DNA of 27,580 nt from Pseudomonadota bacterium. GTDB taxonomy: Bacteria > Pseudomonadota > Gammaproteobacteria > Burkholderiales > Burkholderiaceae_C. The notes beneath the pieces were generated by a model. It ran no database searches and was not told the origin of the DNA. It worked only from the letters and a program-made list of their open reading frames with translations. Below are positions 7,145-14,289 of the stretch, piece after piece. The stretch lies in the NCBI GenBank assembly GCA_023442945.1, contig JAEZWW010000074.1:1-27580 (forward strand). The letters run 5' to 3'. Positions within the stretch are counted from its first letter, which is position 1, and every line of letters starts with the position of its first letter. A program made the translations under genes and the position numbers.

Positions 7145-8260
7145 TTACTCGGCGTAATGCACCACCGAGCGGATCGACTTGCCTTCGTGCATCAGGTCAA
7201 ACGCTTCGTTGATGTCTTTCAAGCCCATGGTGTGCGTCACAAACGGCTCCAGCTGGATCTTGCCGGCCATCGCGTCTTCGACCATGCCGGGCAGTTGCGA
7301 ACGCCCTTTGACGCCACCAAACGCCGTGCCCAGCCACTTGCGGCCGGTCACCAGTTGGAACGGTCGGGTGGAGATTTCCTGACCCGCACCGGCCACGCCG
7401 ATGACCACGCTCTGACCCCAGCCACGGTGCGCGCATTCCAACGCTGCGCGCATCACGTTCACGTTGCCGATGCACTCGAAGCTGTGGTCCACGCCCCAGG
7501 TGGTCATGTCGACGATCACCTGCTGGATCGGCTTGTCGTGGTCCTTGGGGTTGACGCAGTCGGTCGCGCCAAAAGTGCGGGCCAGGTCGAACTTGCCGGG
7601 GTTGGTGTCGATGGCGATGATGCGGCCGGCCTTGGCCAGCTTGGCGCCCTGGATGACGGCCAGCCCAATGCCGCCCAGGCCGAACACGGCCACGCTGTCG
7701 CCTTCCTGCACCTTGGCGGTGTTTTTCACCGCGCCCAGGCCCGTGGTCACGCCGCAGCCCAAGAGGCAGACCTGCTCGGGATTGGCCTTGGGGTCGATCT
7801 TGGCCAGCGAGACCTCGGCCACCACCGTGTATTCGCTAAACGTCGAGCAGCCCATGTAGTGATAAATGGGCTGGCCGTTGTAGCTGAAGCGGGTCGTGCC
7901 ATCGGGCATCACGCCCTTGCCCTGCGTGGCGCGCACGGCCACACACAGGTTGGTCTTGCCGCTCTTGCAGAACAGGCATTCGCCGCATTCGGCGGTGTAC
8001 AGCGGAATCACGTGGTCGCCGGGCTTCACGCTGGTCACGCCCTCGCCCACTTCCACCACGATACCGGCGCCTTCGTGGCCCAGCACGGCGGGGAAGATGC
8101 CTTCGGGATCGTCACCGCTGAGCGTGAACGCGTCGGTGTGGCACACGCCGGTGTGCGTGATCTTGACCAGCACTTCGCCCTTCTGGGGCGGGGCGACGTC
8201 GATCTCGACGATTTGCAGGGGTTCTCCGGCCTTGAAGGCCACCGCGGCGCGGGATTTCAT
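7145..8260 (-). CDS. adhC: S-(hydroxymethyl)glutathione dehydrogenase / class III alcohol dehydrogenase
   Basis: This 371-residue zinc-dependent dehydrogenase (also called FrmA) oxidises the spontaneous adduct of formaldehyde and glutathione to S-formylglutathione with NAD+ in the cytosol. Catalytic zinc ligands are in THTGVCHTDAFTLSG and GHEGAG; the structural zinc loop is the four-cysteine segment CGECLFCKSGKTNLC. The Rossmann fold carries VFGLGGIGLAVIQGAK for NAD binding, followed by AIDTNPGKFDLA. Length and the class III features match closely. AGGAG lies 10 bases before the start at 8260. It follows frmR by 50 bases on the same strand, and the product is the substrate of FghA downstream. 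Confidence 0.97.
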   Translation of the reverse strand: MKSRAAVAFKAGEPLQIVEIDVAPPQKGEVLVKITHTGVCHTDAFTLSGDDPEGIFPAVLGHEGAGIVVEVGEGVTSVKPGDHVIPLYTAECGECLFCKSGKTNLCVAVRATQGKGVMPDGTTRFSYNGQPIYHYMGCSTFSEYTVVAEVSLAKIDPKANPEQVCLLGCGVTTGLGAVKNTAKVQEGDSVAVFGLGGIGLAVIQGAKLAKAGRIIAIDTNPGKFDLARTFGATDCVNPKDHDKPIQQVIVDMTTWGVDHSFECIGNVNVMRAALECAHRGWGQSVVIGVAGAGQEISTRPFQLVTGRKWLGTAFGGVKGRSQLPGMVEDAMAGKIQLEPFVTHTMGLKDINEAFDLMHEGKSIRSVVHYAE

Positions 8261-8310
8261 GAAAAACGGTCTCCTAGAGGGTTCAAGTCAGGCGGCCCGC
8301 GCGCAGCCGA

Positions 8311-8586
8311 TCACTTGAGGTACGAACGCACCAGCGCCGCCACCTCGTCGATCGTCTGCACCGGGTCACCGGCGGTCACGGCATCGGGGCCGAAGTTTTC
8401 GCGCAGGTGGCCTTCCAACACCTCGGCCATCAGGCCGTTCACGGCACCGCGCACCGCGGCCAGCTGTTGCAGCACCTGCGAACAGCTGGTGCCAGCATCG
8501 ATGGCGCTTTCCAGCGCCTCGGCCTGGCCACGGATGCGGCGCAGGCGCGTAATGGCGCGTTTTTTCTCTTCGGGCGTGTGCGGCAT
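8311..8586 (-). CDS. frmR: Formaldehyde-responsive repressor FrmR
   Basis: The product is a 91-residue all-helical repressor of the CsoR/RcnR family. It begins MPHTPEEKKRAITRLRRIRG and ends VRSYLK, the same length and ends as E. coli FrmR. In FrmR, formaldehyde links Pro2 to Cys35 of a neighbouring subunit and releases DNA; both residues are at exactly these positions here (Pro2 and Cys35 in GTSCSQVLQQ). The sequence AAVRGAVNGLMAEVLEGHLRE contains the family histidine. The start at 8586 is chosen over an upstream one at 8643 because it restores Pro2 and because the candidate operator lies in between. It heads the formaldehyde operon and should repress itself together with adhC and fghA. Confidence 0.93.
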   Translation of the reverse strand: MPHTPEEKKRAITRLRRIRGQAEALESAIDAGTSCSQVLQQLAAVRGAVNGLMAEVLEGHLRENFGPDAVTAGDPVQTIDEVAALVRSYLK

Positions 8587-8603
8587 GGCGGCCTCGCGTG
8601 AAA

Positions 8604-8620
8604 ATACTCTAGGGTAGTAT
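8604..8620. promoter_or_regulatory. Candidate FrmR operator overlapping the -10 of the formaldehyde operon
   Basis: ATACTCTAGGGTAGTAT is an inverted repeat with ATACT/AGTAT arms and a short G/C centre, the general plan of RcnR/FrmR-type operators. On the minus strand it overlaps TATACT (8621-8616), a good -10 element 30 bases before the frmR start. Repressor binding would therefore block the operon promoter. Confidence 0.65.
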
Positions 8621-8758
8621 AAACGCACGCGCCCAACCCCCACCAGCAGGGGGATTCAGGCGCGCGCTGGGGCGCAGGGTGCCACAGTGTGTGCGGCGCT
8701 GCAACAAAAAGGCCGCACATTGGCGGCCTCGAATGGTAAGCCGGCGTAAAAAGCCCGT

Positions 8759-9340
8759 TCATTCCCCCAGACCAATCGGCGCCGGCGCCTGCCGCACGAT
8801 GCGCGAGAACAGCGCTTCGTACACCGGGTCGGGCTGGTACTTGCCGGTCAGCGGGTCGCAATTCTTCTCGAACTCGGCGTCCAACTCGTCCCAGTCGGCG
8901 GCCGACAGCGCGCGCTCGGCGGCGGGCAGCACCTCGGCCTCTTCCAGGCGCATGTGCTCCAGGTACAGGTTGACGTAGCGCGTGAACTCGGTGACGAACG
9001 GCTGGCGGCGCGATTCGCCCATCAGCTCCCAGGCCAACAGCAGGTGCTGGATGTCGCGCACCGCGCGCTCGGTGTATTCGTGGTCGCGGTCCAGTCGGGC
9101 AATCGCCAGCCCCACCTCGGGCGCGGCCCTGGCCACGCGCGGGAACAGCAGCTGGCTTTCCTTCGGGTGATGCCGGCGCTCCGGAAATTCGTCGATGTAG
9201 AACAGCATCGCGCGCATCACCTCGAAGAAGTTGCGCGGATCGTCCCCCGGCCCCCGCTCGACCATCATGCGCATCGACTGCAGCATGGCGGCCAGCGACG
9301 AATGCTCGTCGCGAATGATGTCCAGGGTGCGGTGTCTCAT
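8759..9340 (-). CDS. Hemerythrin-like (HHE domain) protein
   Basis: This 193-residue protein is a predicted four-helix bundle with the hemerythrin HHE cation-binding pattern: His13 (RDEHSSL), His57/His58 and Glu61 (RRHHPKESQLLFP), His87 (DRDHEYTE), and His129 with Glu133/134 (LEHMRLEEAEVLP). These residues could bind a diiron site for oxygen or nitric oxide sensing or storage, or iron-stress protection. The start at 9340 follows GAGGAG by 6 bases; the earlier in-frame start at 9466 adds unrelated residues. It is monocistronic, and a candidate FNR-type site about 55 bases upstream hints at oxygen-dependent control. The specific function within this broad family is uncertain. Confidence 0.87.
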   Translation of the reverse strand: MRHRTLDIIRDEHSSLAAMLQSMRMMVERGPGDDPRNFFEVMRAMLFYIDEFPERRHHPKESQLLFPRVARAAPEVGLAIARLDRDHEYTERAVRDIQHLLLAWELMGESRRQPFVTEFTRYVNLYLEHMRLEEAEVLPAAERALSAADWDELDAEFEKNCDPLTGKYQPDPVYEALFSRIVRQAPAPIGLGE

Positions 9341-9707
9341 CAGGTCTCCTCGTGTAGGGAGAAAGTCTAGGGAGCGCAGGCGGCGCGGCGTATGACCTGG
9401 GTCAAGGATCGGGTAGGCAGCCCCGCCGACGAACATCAACTCTGCTTTTGGTAGCTGGTCACGCAATCACATCAGGCTCAGGGCAAGATCCCCCGCTCAC
9501 GCCGCAGGTTGGCGCGTACCCACCATGTTTCGGATTTCTTAAGCGCCCAGTGCCCGCGCTCTGGGCCAACCACCTCCCGCACTGAACGCGTCTTATCATG
9601 TGACAACTTCTTTACGGTTGCGTCATCTTCGCCATGCATGGACGCCGCATTAGCAGCCTGCATGCGCTAACCAATTCCATGCCGATCACCGGCGCGACCC
9701 ACGGCAC
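9341..9707. other. Intergenic region between the hemerythrin gene and the acyltransferase gene
   Basis: Apart from the FNR-type site, this 367-base stretch holds a short TAGCTGGTCACGCA segment near 9452 that may be a remnant of family I. A 61-codon minus-strand frame at 9478-9663 has no ribosome site or recognisable domain. The base composition begins to drop towards the AT-richer acyltransferase gene. Confidence 0.6.
9392..9405. promoter_or_regulatory. Candidate FNR/Anr-type site upstream of the hemerythrin gene
   Basis: ATGACCTGGGTCAA (minus strand TTGACCCAGGTCAT) fits the FNR/CRP-type plan TTGAN-N4-NTCAA with one mismatch. It is centred about 58 bases before the start codon. Confidence 0.45.
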
Positions 9708-10757
9708 ATGACCCTATCCGATTCCCGCCCCGTCCACAACACCAAGAACATCGATTTACTGCGCGGCAGCGCCGCCATTTTGGTAGTACTGAGCCACTTT
9801 GAAGCGCTGCGCGGTATTCATTTTGGCTGGTTCGGCATCAACGGGGGATGGGCGGGCGTACAGCTGTTCTTTGTGATCAGCGGCTACCTCATCATCCAGA
9901 GTGCTTACAAATACTCGGCGCGAGCATACTTTATCCACCGGATCTTCAGGATTTTCCCCGCCTACTGGTTCTGGTACATCGTCTTCGGCATACTCAGTGG
10001 AAAACTGGTGGCATCGGCGTTCACCGATCCGTATTTCTACGTCAATCTGGTCATGTTGCACCACTTCATTCCAGAAGCGTATTTGCGTTACACCTTTATC
10101 CCGCCGTCGTGGACACTTAGCGTCGAATGGGTTTGGTATATCCTGGCTTTTCTTCTGGCACTGACCAGCCGCAAGCTGATTCTGCCGTACTTTTTGATTT
10201 CGATTGCCGTCTCCACGTGGTGGACCGCCGATGGCGTCATGTTGCACCCGCTGGTGGAGTCCCTCAATCAAAAGGATCCCATTTATGTCTATTTCTTTCT
10301 TTCCAATAATCTGATCGGACAGTTACCCTTTTTTCTAATGGGGTGTGTGATTTATTTTTACCGCCCCAAGTTGCCAATGATTCCCGTGGTACTAGCTTCG
10401 ATTATTGCCCTGGCGACATTTTCCAAATGGTCGTCCCTCTTTCCCAATCCCATTTTTCTGACCGGTCTGGCAATCGGCGGAATTTTCTGGGCTTTCATCA
10501 ACATGAAGCCCACTTTCCACGGCCGGATCGTTCGTTTCCTGTCCGACACCTCTTATTCCATATACCTGGTCCATTACCTGGTGATCGCCTACGTGGCCGA
10601 GCACCTGGAAAACACATACGCCATCGTGCTGGTGTCCCTGGTGGGCATCTTCACCCTTGCCTATTTGAGCTACCGCTTCATCGAAAAGCCTTTCATGCGC
10701 TTCGGCCGCCAGCTGGCCGACAAGAGCGCGGCCAAGGCGGCAAGCACCACCGCCTGA
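9708..10757 (+). CDS. Acyltransferase 3 family membrane protein (OafA/YrhL type)
   Basis: This 349-residue integral membrane protein belongs to the acyltransferase 3 family, which transfers acetyl or other acyl groups onto surface polysaccharides, lipopolysaccharide or lipid-linked sugars. The N-terminal signature is present: IDLLRGSAAILVVLSHF with Arg19 and His30 in R-X10-H spacing. WAGVQLFFVISGYLI and PPSWTLSVEWVWYI follow, both typical, and about ten hydrophobic helices are visible. The C-terminus ends soon after the last helix (YRFIEKPFMRFGR), with no SGNH domain. The coding sequence is visibly AT-richer than its neighbours and uses TTT, ATT and TTG more, which suggests horizontal acquisition. 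No clear ribosome site precedes the ATG. No polysaccharide gene cluster is adjacent, so the target is unknown. Confidence 0.88.
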   Translation: MTLSDSRPVHNTKNIDLLRGSAAILVVLSHFEALRGIHFGWFGINGGWAGVQLFFVISGYLIIQSAYKYSARAYFIHRIFRIFPAYWFWYIVFGILSGKLVASAFTDPYFYVNLVMLHHFIPEAYLRYTFIPPSWTLSVEWVWYILAFLLALTSRKLILPYFLISIAVSTWWTADGVMLHPLVESLNQKDPIYVYFFLSNNLIGQLPFFLMGCVIYFYRPKLPMIPVVLASIIALATFSKWSSLFPNPIFLTGLAIGGIFWAFINMKPTFHGRIVRFLSDTSYSIYLVHYLVIAYVAEHLENTYAIVLVSLVGIFTLAYLSYRFIEKPFMRFGRQLADKSAAKAASTTA

Positions 10758-10776
10758 TGGCCGCAGCGCCGGCCGC

Positions 10777-13194
10777 TCATTCCTTGGCCTGCGGCTTCCA
10801 GCGCTTGAGCAACAGCGCGTTGCTCATCACACTGACCGAGCTGAGCGCCATGGCGGCGCCGGCGACCACCGGGCTGAGGTAGCCCAGCGCCGCCAGCGGG
10901 ATGCCGGCGATGTTGTAGATGAAGGCCCAGAACAGGTTCTGGCGGATCTTGCCCACCGTGCGGCGCGAGATGTCCAGCGCCGCCGGGATCAGCCCCACGT
11001 CACCGCGCATCAGCGTGATGCCGGCGGCGTGCATGGCGACGTCGGTGCCGCTGCCCATGGCGATGCCGACGTCGGCCGCGGCCAGGGCCGGCGCGTCGTT
11101 GACCCCGTCGCCGACCATCGCAACAACGTGGCCCCCACGCTCCGCGGCTGCGCCTGCTGCGCTGCCCCCCGAGGGGGCGCTCGCCGCCTTGGGGCGGCCC
11201 GGCGGCAGCTCGTGGCCCCCATGCTCCCCCGCTGCGCGCGGTCCGCTGCCCCCGTTCGGGGAAGGGCCCACGGACAAGTCGTGTGCCGGGGCGCTCGCCG
11301 ATGAGGGCGCGCCCCCGACACCAAATGCATCGCCTTGGCGCAGCGCCACAATCGCCGCCGCCTTGTCCCCCGGCAGCACGTCGGCCATGACCTCGCCGAC
11401 CTCGGGGTTCAGGCCCAGGCGGCGGGCCACGGCGTCGGCGGCGCCGCGGTTGTCGCCGCTGATCATCACGGCGCGCAGGCCGCGGGCGTGCAGTTCGGCG
11501 ATGGCGGCGGCGGCGCCGGCTTTGGGTTCGTCGCCGAAGGCCAGCAGAGCCAGGGCGCGCGGCGGGGCGCCGCCGTGATCGCGCACGGCAACTATCGAAA
11601 CGGTAGCGCCTTGCGCTTGTTGCTGTAGGGCTGCAGCCTCAAAAGGCGTCAAATCCACGCCCAGCTCCTGCATCCAGCGCTGGCTGCCGATCAGCACCGT
11701 GCGGCCGTCCACGCGGCCTTCGGTGCCGCGGCCGGGCACGGCGCGGGCGTCTTGCGGCTCGGTCAGCGCCAGGCTTTGCGCCTGGGCGGCGGCCAGCACC
11801 GCGCGGGCCAGCGGGTGTTCGCTGCCGCTTTGCAGGCTGGCGGTGGTGCGCAGGGCGGCGGCGTCCTCCACGCCCGGCGCGGGCACCAGGGCCAGCAGGC
11901 GCGGCTTGCCTTCGGTCAGCGTGCCGGTCTTGTCAAAAGCGACGGTGTCGACGCGGTGCGCCACTTCCAGCGCCTCGGCGTCCTTGATCAGGATGCCGAA
12001 CTTGGCCGCCACCCCCGTTCCGGCCATGATCGCCGTCGGCGTGGCCAGGCCCAGCGCACACGGGCAGGCGATGACCAGCACCGCCACGGCGCGGATGATG
12101 GCCGTTTCCATGCCCGCGCCGGCCAGCCACCAGCCGACAAAAGTGAGCAGCGCGATCACCAGCACCGTCGGCACAAAAACAGCCGACACCTTGTCGACCA
12201 GCCGCTGCACCGGCGCCTTGGCGGCCTGCGCGTCTTCCACCAGGCGGATGATGTGGGCCAGCACGCTTTCGCTGCCGGCCGCCGTCACCTCCAGCCGCAC
12301 ACGGCCGTCGCCGTTGATCGAGCCACCCGTCAGCGCGTCGCCCACCGACTTGGCCACCGGCAGGGGCTCGCCGGTCAGCATGGATTCGTCCACCTGCGTC
12401 GCGCCCTCGGTCACGCGGCCATCGGCAGGCACGCGCTCGCCGGGGCGCACGACCAGGCTGTCGCCACGGCGCAGTTCGTCCACCGGCAGGTCTTTTTCGC
12501 TGCCGTCCCAGTCGATCACGTGGGCCACGTCAGGCCGCAACGCGTGCAGGGCGCGGATGGCGGCCGTGGTCTGGCGCTTGGCGCGCGATTCCAGCCACTT
12601 GCCCAGCAGCACCAGGGTGACGACCACGGCCGCGCTTTCAAAGTACAGGTGCGCGTGTTCGCCGTGGCCGGAAAACAGCCACAGCCAGACCGACAGCGCC
12701 CAGGCCGCCGTGGTGCCAATGGCCACCAGCAAATCCATGTTGCCCGTGCCCGCCCGCAGCGCGTGCCAGCCGGCTTTATAAAAGCGCGCGCCCAGCCAAA
12801 ACTGCACCGGCGTGGCCAGCAGGAATTGCACCCAGGCCGGCGGCATCCAGCTGATGCCAAAGGGCATCAGCAGCATGGGCAGCACCAGCGGCGCCGACAG
12901 CGCCAGGCCGATGCCTACCGGCGCAAAGCCGGCCCAGGGCGAGGCGTCGTGGTCGTCGATGCCCGCGTCAGCCGCGCGCGGCTCGTAACCGGCGTCGCGC
13001 ACGGCACGGCGCAGCTGCGGCGCCAGGGCGTCGATGTCGGGCGCGGTGATGCGCGCCGATTCGGTCGCCAGGTTGACGTTGGCGCTGTGCACGCCCGGCA
13101 CTTTCTTCAGCGCCTTTTCGACCCGCGCGACGCAGGAGGCACAGGTCATGCCGCCCACGCCCAGGTCCAGAGATGGCAGGGTTTCGGTGTTCAT
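10777..13194 (-). CDS. copA: Copper-exporting P1B-type ATPase CopA with a 66-residue repeat-derived insertion
   Basis: This 805-residue inner-membrane ATPase exports Cu(I). In order it has an N-terminal metal-binding domain (GMTCASC at residues 15-21), membrane helices, the actuator TGEPLPV (274-280), the transmembrane CPC site (377-379), the phosphorylation motif DKTGTLTEGKP with Asp421, the nucleotide-site HPLA (460-463), and the hinge GDGVNDAP (695-702). Residues about 622-687 are an Ala/Gly/Pro/Ser-rich insertion, absent from ordinary family members, between ALRQG and GHVVAMVGDG; it is encoded by two family II repeat units. The start at 13194 is preferred because the alternative at 13221 lies inside a CueR-type promoter. 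The gene is divergent from copZ-cueR. All catalytic motifs are intact, so activity is plausible. Confidence 0.93.
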   Translation of the reverse strand: MNTETLPSLDLGVGGMTCASCVARVEKALKKVPGVHSANVNLATESARITAPDIDALAPQLRRAVRDAGYEPRAADAGIDDHDASPWAGFAPVGIGLALSAPLVLPMLLMPFGISWMPPAWVQFLLATPVQFWLGARFYKAGWHALRAGTGNMDLLVAIGTTAAWALSVWLWLFSGHGEHAHLYFESAAVVVTLVLLGKWLESRAKRQTTAAIRALHALRPDVAHVIDWDGSEKDLPVDELRRGDSLVVRPGERVPADGRVTEGATQVDESMLTGEPLPVAKSVGDALTGGSINGDGRVRLEVTAAGSESVLAHIIRLVEDAQAAKAPVQRLVDKVSAVFVPTVLVIALLTFVGWWLAGAGMETAIIRAVAVLVIACPCALGLATPTAIMAGTGVAAKFGILIKDAEALEVAHRVDTVAFDKTGTLTEGKPRLLALVPAPGVEDAAALRTTASLQSGSEHPLARAVLAAAQAQSLALTEPQDARAVPGRGTEGRVDGRTVLIGSQRWMQELGVDLTPFEAAALQQQAQGATVSIVAVRDHGGAPPRALALLAFGDEPKAGAAAAIAELHARGLRAVMISGDNRGAADAVARRLGLNPEVGEVMADVLPGDKAAAIVALRQGDAFGVGGAPSSASAPAHDLSVGPSPNGGSGPRAAGEHGGHELPPGRPKAASAPSGGSAAGAAAERGGHVVAMVGDGVNDAPALAAADVGIAMGSGTDVAMHAAGITLMRGDVGLIPAALDISRRTVGKIRQNLFWAFIYNIAGIPLAALGYLSPVVAGAAMALSSVSVMSNALLLKRWKPQAKE
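11131..11206 (-). repeat. Family II GC-rich repeat (76-bp unit), copy 1, inside copA
   Basis: The unit contains GCTGCCCCCCGAGGGGGCGC followed by CGCCTTGGGGCGGCCCGGCG. It aligns without gaps over 76 bases to the copies at 25162 and 27457. It is read by copA on the minus strand. The strand is given by the direction in which it is translated. Confidence 0.9.
11214..11322 (-). repeat. Family II repeat, copy 2 (diverged, longer), inside copA
   Basis: This tandem neighbour starts GGCCCCCATGCTCCCCCGCT and shares GCTGCCCCC and GGGGCGCTCGCCG with the consensus, but carries extra sequence in the middle. Together with copy 1 it makes up the 198-bp in-frame insertion. Confidence 0.7.
11590..11645 (-). 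repeat. Possible family I repeat, copy 5 (diverged), inside copA
   Basis: Read on the minus strand it has GGCTGCAGCCCTACAGCAAC and GCGCAAGGCGCTACC, in the order of the family I consensus. The encoded peptide falls where ordinary CopA proteins have similar residues, so chance resemblance cannot be excluded. Confidence 0.35.
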
Positions 13195-13201
13195 GGGGGA
13201 T

Positions 13202-13232
13202 AGTGTGAAGCTTGCCATCATGGGAGAGTCAA
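13202..13232 (-). promoter_or_regulatory. CueR-type promoter of copA
   Basis: On the minus strand: TTGACT (13232-13227), a 19-bp spacer, then CACACT (13207-13202). The spacer holds CCCATGATGGCAAGC, close to the copZ promoter spacer CCCACCATGGCAAGG. Long 19-bp spacers with such dyads are typical of MerR/CueR-activated promoters. The predicted transcript would begin about at the copA ATG. Confidence 0.7.
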
Positions 13233-13249
13233 GCCCTAACGCGGATAGA

Positions 13250-13308
13250 TATAAAAAATGCCTCTGGCCCTACAACCACCTGCGCAAACAGCTATCCTAT
13301 TTATAGCT
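13250..13308 (+). repeat. Family I dispersed repeat, copy 6 (forward)
   Basis: The copy has GCCTCTGGCCCTACAACCAC, CTGCGCAAACAGCTATCC and a terminal AGCTAT ... ATAGCT inverted pair. It sits exactly between the divergent copA and copZ promoters. Confidence 0.9.
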
Positions 13309-13332
13309 CTCTTGGCTCCACGGTGAAAGCAC

Positions 13333-13363
13333 TTGACATTCCCACCATGGCAAGGTTCAAACT
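13333..13363 (+). promoter_or_regulatory. CueR-type promoter of copZ-cueR
   Basis: TTGACA (13333-13338), a 19-bp spacer containing TTCCCACCATGGCAAGG, then CAAACT (13358-13363). The arrangement matches the copA promoter and the known geometry of CueR-activated promoters. The predicted start lies about 35 bases before the copZ ATG. Confidence 0.75.
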
Positions 13364-13403
13364 AGGGCCACCGTTGTTTCACACCTTTGTTAAGGAGATC
13401 ACC

Positions 13404-13601
13404 ATGCAACAGCAATTCACCGTCACCGGCATGACCTGCGGCCACTGCGAAGCCAGCGTCACCCGCGCCGTCAAGCAGTTGGACGGCGGCGCGCAGGTCA
13501 AGATCGACCGCGAGCGCAACCTGGTCGAAGTGGACAGCACCGAGCCGCGCGACGCCATCGCCCAAGCCATCCGCGAGGAAGGCTACGCGGTCGAGGCCTG
13601 A
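13404..13601 (+). CDS. copZ: Copper chaperone CopZ (heavy-metal-associated domain)
   Basis: The product is a 65-residue single-domain heavy-metal-associated protein with the Cu(I)-binding loop GMTCGHC at residues 9-15. The fold is beta-alpha-beta-beta-alpha-beta, and the C-terminus reads IREEGYAVEA. It would bind Cu(I) in the cytosol and hand it to CopA. TAAGGAG lies 6 bases upstream of the ATG, a strong ribosome site. It is preceded by a CueR-type promoter and followed one base later by cueR, so the two form an operon. The divergent copA completes the set. Confidence 0.95.
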   Translation: MQQQFTVTGMTCGHCEASVTRAVKQLDGGAQVKIDRERNLVEVDSTEPRDAIAQAIREEGYAVEA

Positions 13602-13602
13602 C

Positions 13603-14088
13603 GTGGCCACCGCACCCATGGCCACGGCGCCCTTGCGCGGGCGCGGTCCCGCGCGGGTGGTGCCCGCGGCGCTGAACATCACCGGCCCGGTGCCGATCGG
13701 CGAGGCGGCGCGCGCCTCGGGCGTGTCGGCCAAGATGGTGCGCCACTACGAGTCGCTCGGCCTCCTGGGCGAGGTGGCGCGCACCGATTCGGGCTACCGC
13801 CAGTACAGCGCGGCGGAGATCCACACGCTGCGCTTCATCAAGCGGGCGCGTGACTTGGGCTTTTCGATGCTGGAGATCGCCGACCTGCTCAACCTGTGGC
13901 GCGACCGCTCGCGCGCCAGCGGCGACGTCAAGCAGATCGCGCAGCAGCACGTGGCCGACCTGGACGCGCGCATCGCCGCCATGCAGGCCATGCGCCAGAC
14001 GCTCAGCGACCTGCTGCACCACTGCCACGGCGACCAGCGGCCCGACTGCCCGATCATCGACGACCTGGCGGGCGCCATGCTGCGCTGA
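13603..14088 (+). CDS. cueR: MerR-family copper-responsive regulator CueR
   Basis: This MerR-family activator has a winged helix (PIGEAARASGVSAKMVRHYE), the second DNA-contacting segment DSGYRQYSAAEIHTLRFI, a dimerisation helix, and the metal loop C-H-G-D-Q-R-P-D-C (Cys141 and Cys149). The C-X7-C spacing with DCPII after it is that of CueR, which binds Cu(I) with two cysteines. It would distort the 19-bp spacers of the copA and copZ promoters to turn on transcription. The GTG at 13603 gives 161 residues and couples to copZ. Family members usually start near the winged helix, so ATG 13618 or GTG 13690 are alternatives; none has a clear ribosome site. Confidence 0.92.
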   Translation: MATAPMATAPLRGRGPARVVPAALNITGPVPIGEAARASGVSAKMVRHYESLGLLGEVARTDSGYRQYSAAEIHTLRFIKRARDLGFSMLEIADLLNLWRDRSRASGDVKQIAQQHVADLDARIAAMQAMRQTLSDLLHHCHGDQRPDCPIIDDLAGAMLR

Positions 14089-14289
14089 AGCGGGCGCCGC
14101 GGTGGGCTACGCGGAGCCATGCGCCCCTGCTGCACCGGCGGCGCGAACTTTACAAAGCCTTATCCGGCGGCGATGCCCCAGACACATGCGCCGCCCACAC
14201 TTGCCTTCAAGCCGATACGCCAGACATCCCGTCGGGCGGCCAACGGCCTCGCCAGGCACAGGTCTGGCGACACCGAAAGGACCATCGAC

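Noticed and set aside
9478..9663. 61-codon minus-strand frame upstream of the acyltransferase gene
   Set aside because: No ribosome site and no recognisable domain; could be a remnant but cannot be supported.
13209..13221. Upstream start codons for copA at 13221 and 13218
   Set aside because: They fall inside the spacer of the CueR-type promoter, upstream of the predicted transcript start.
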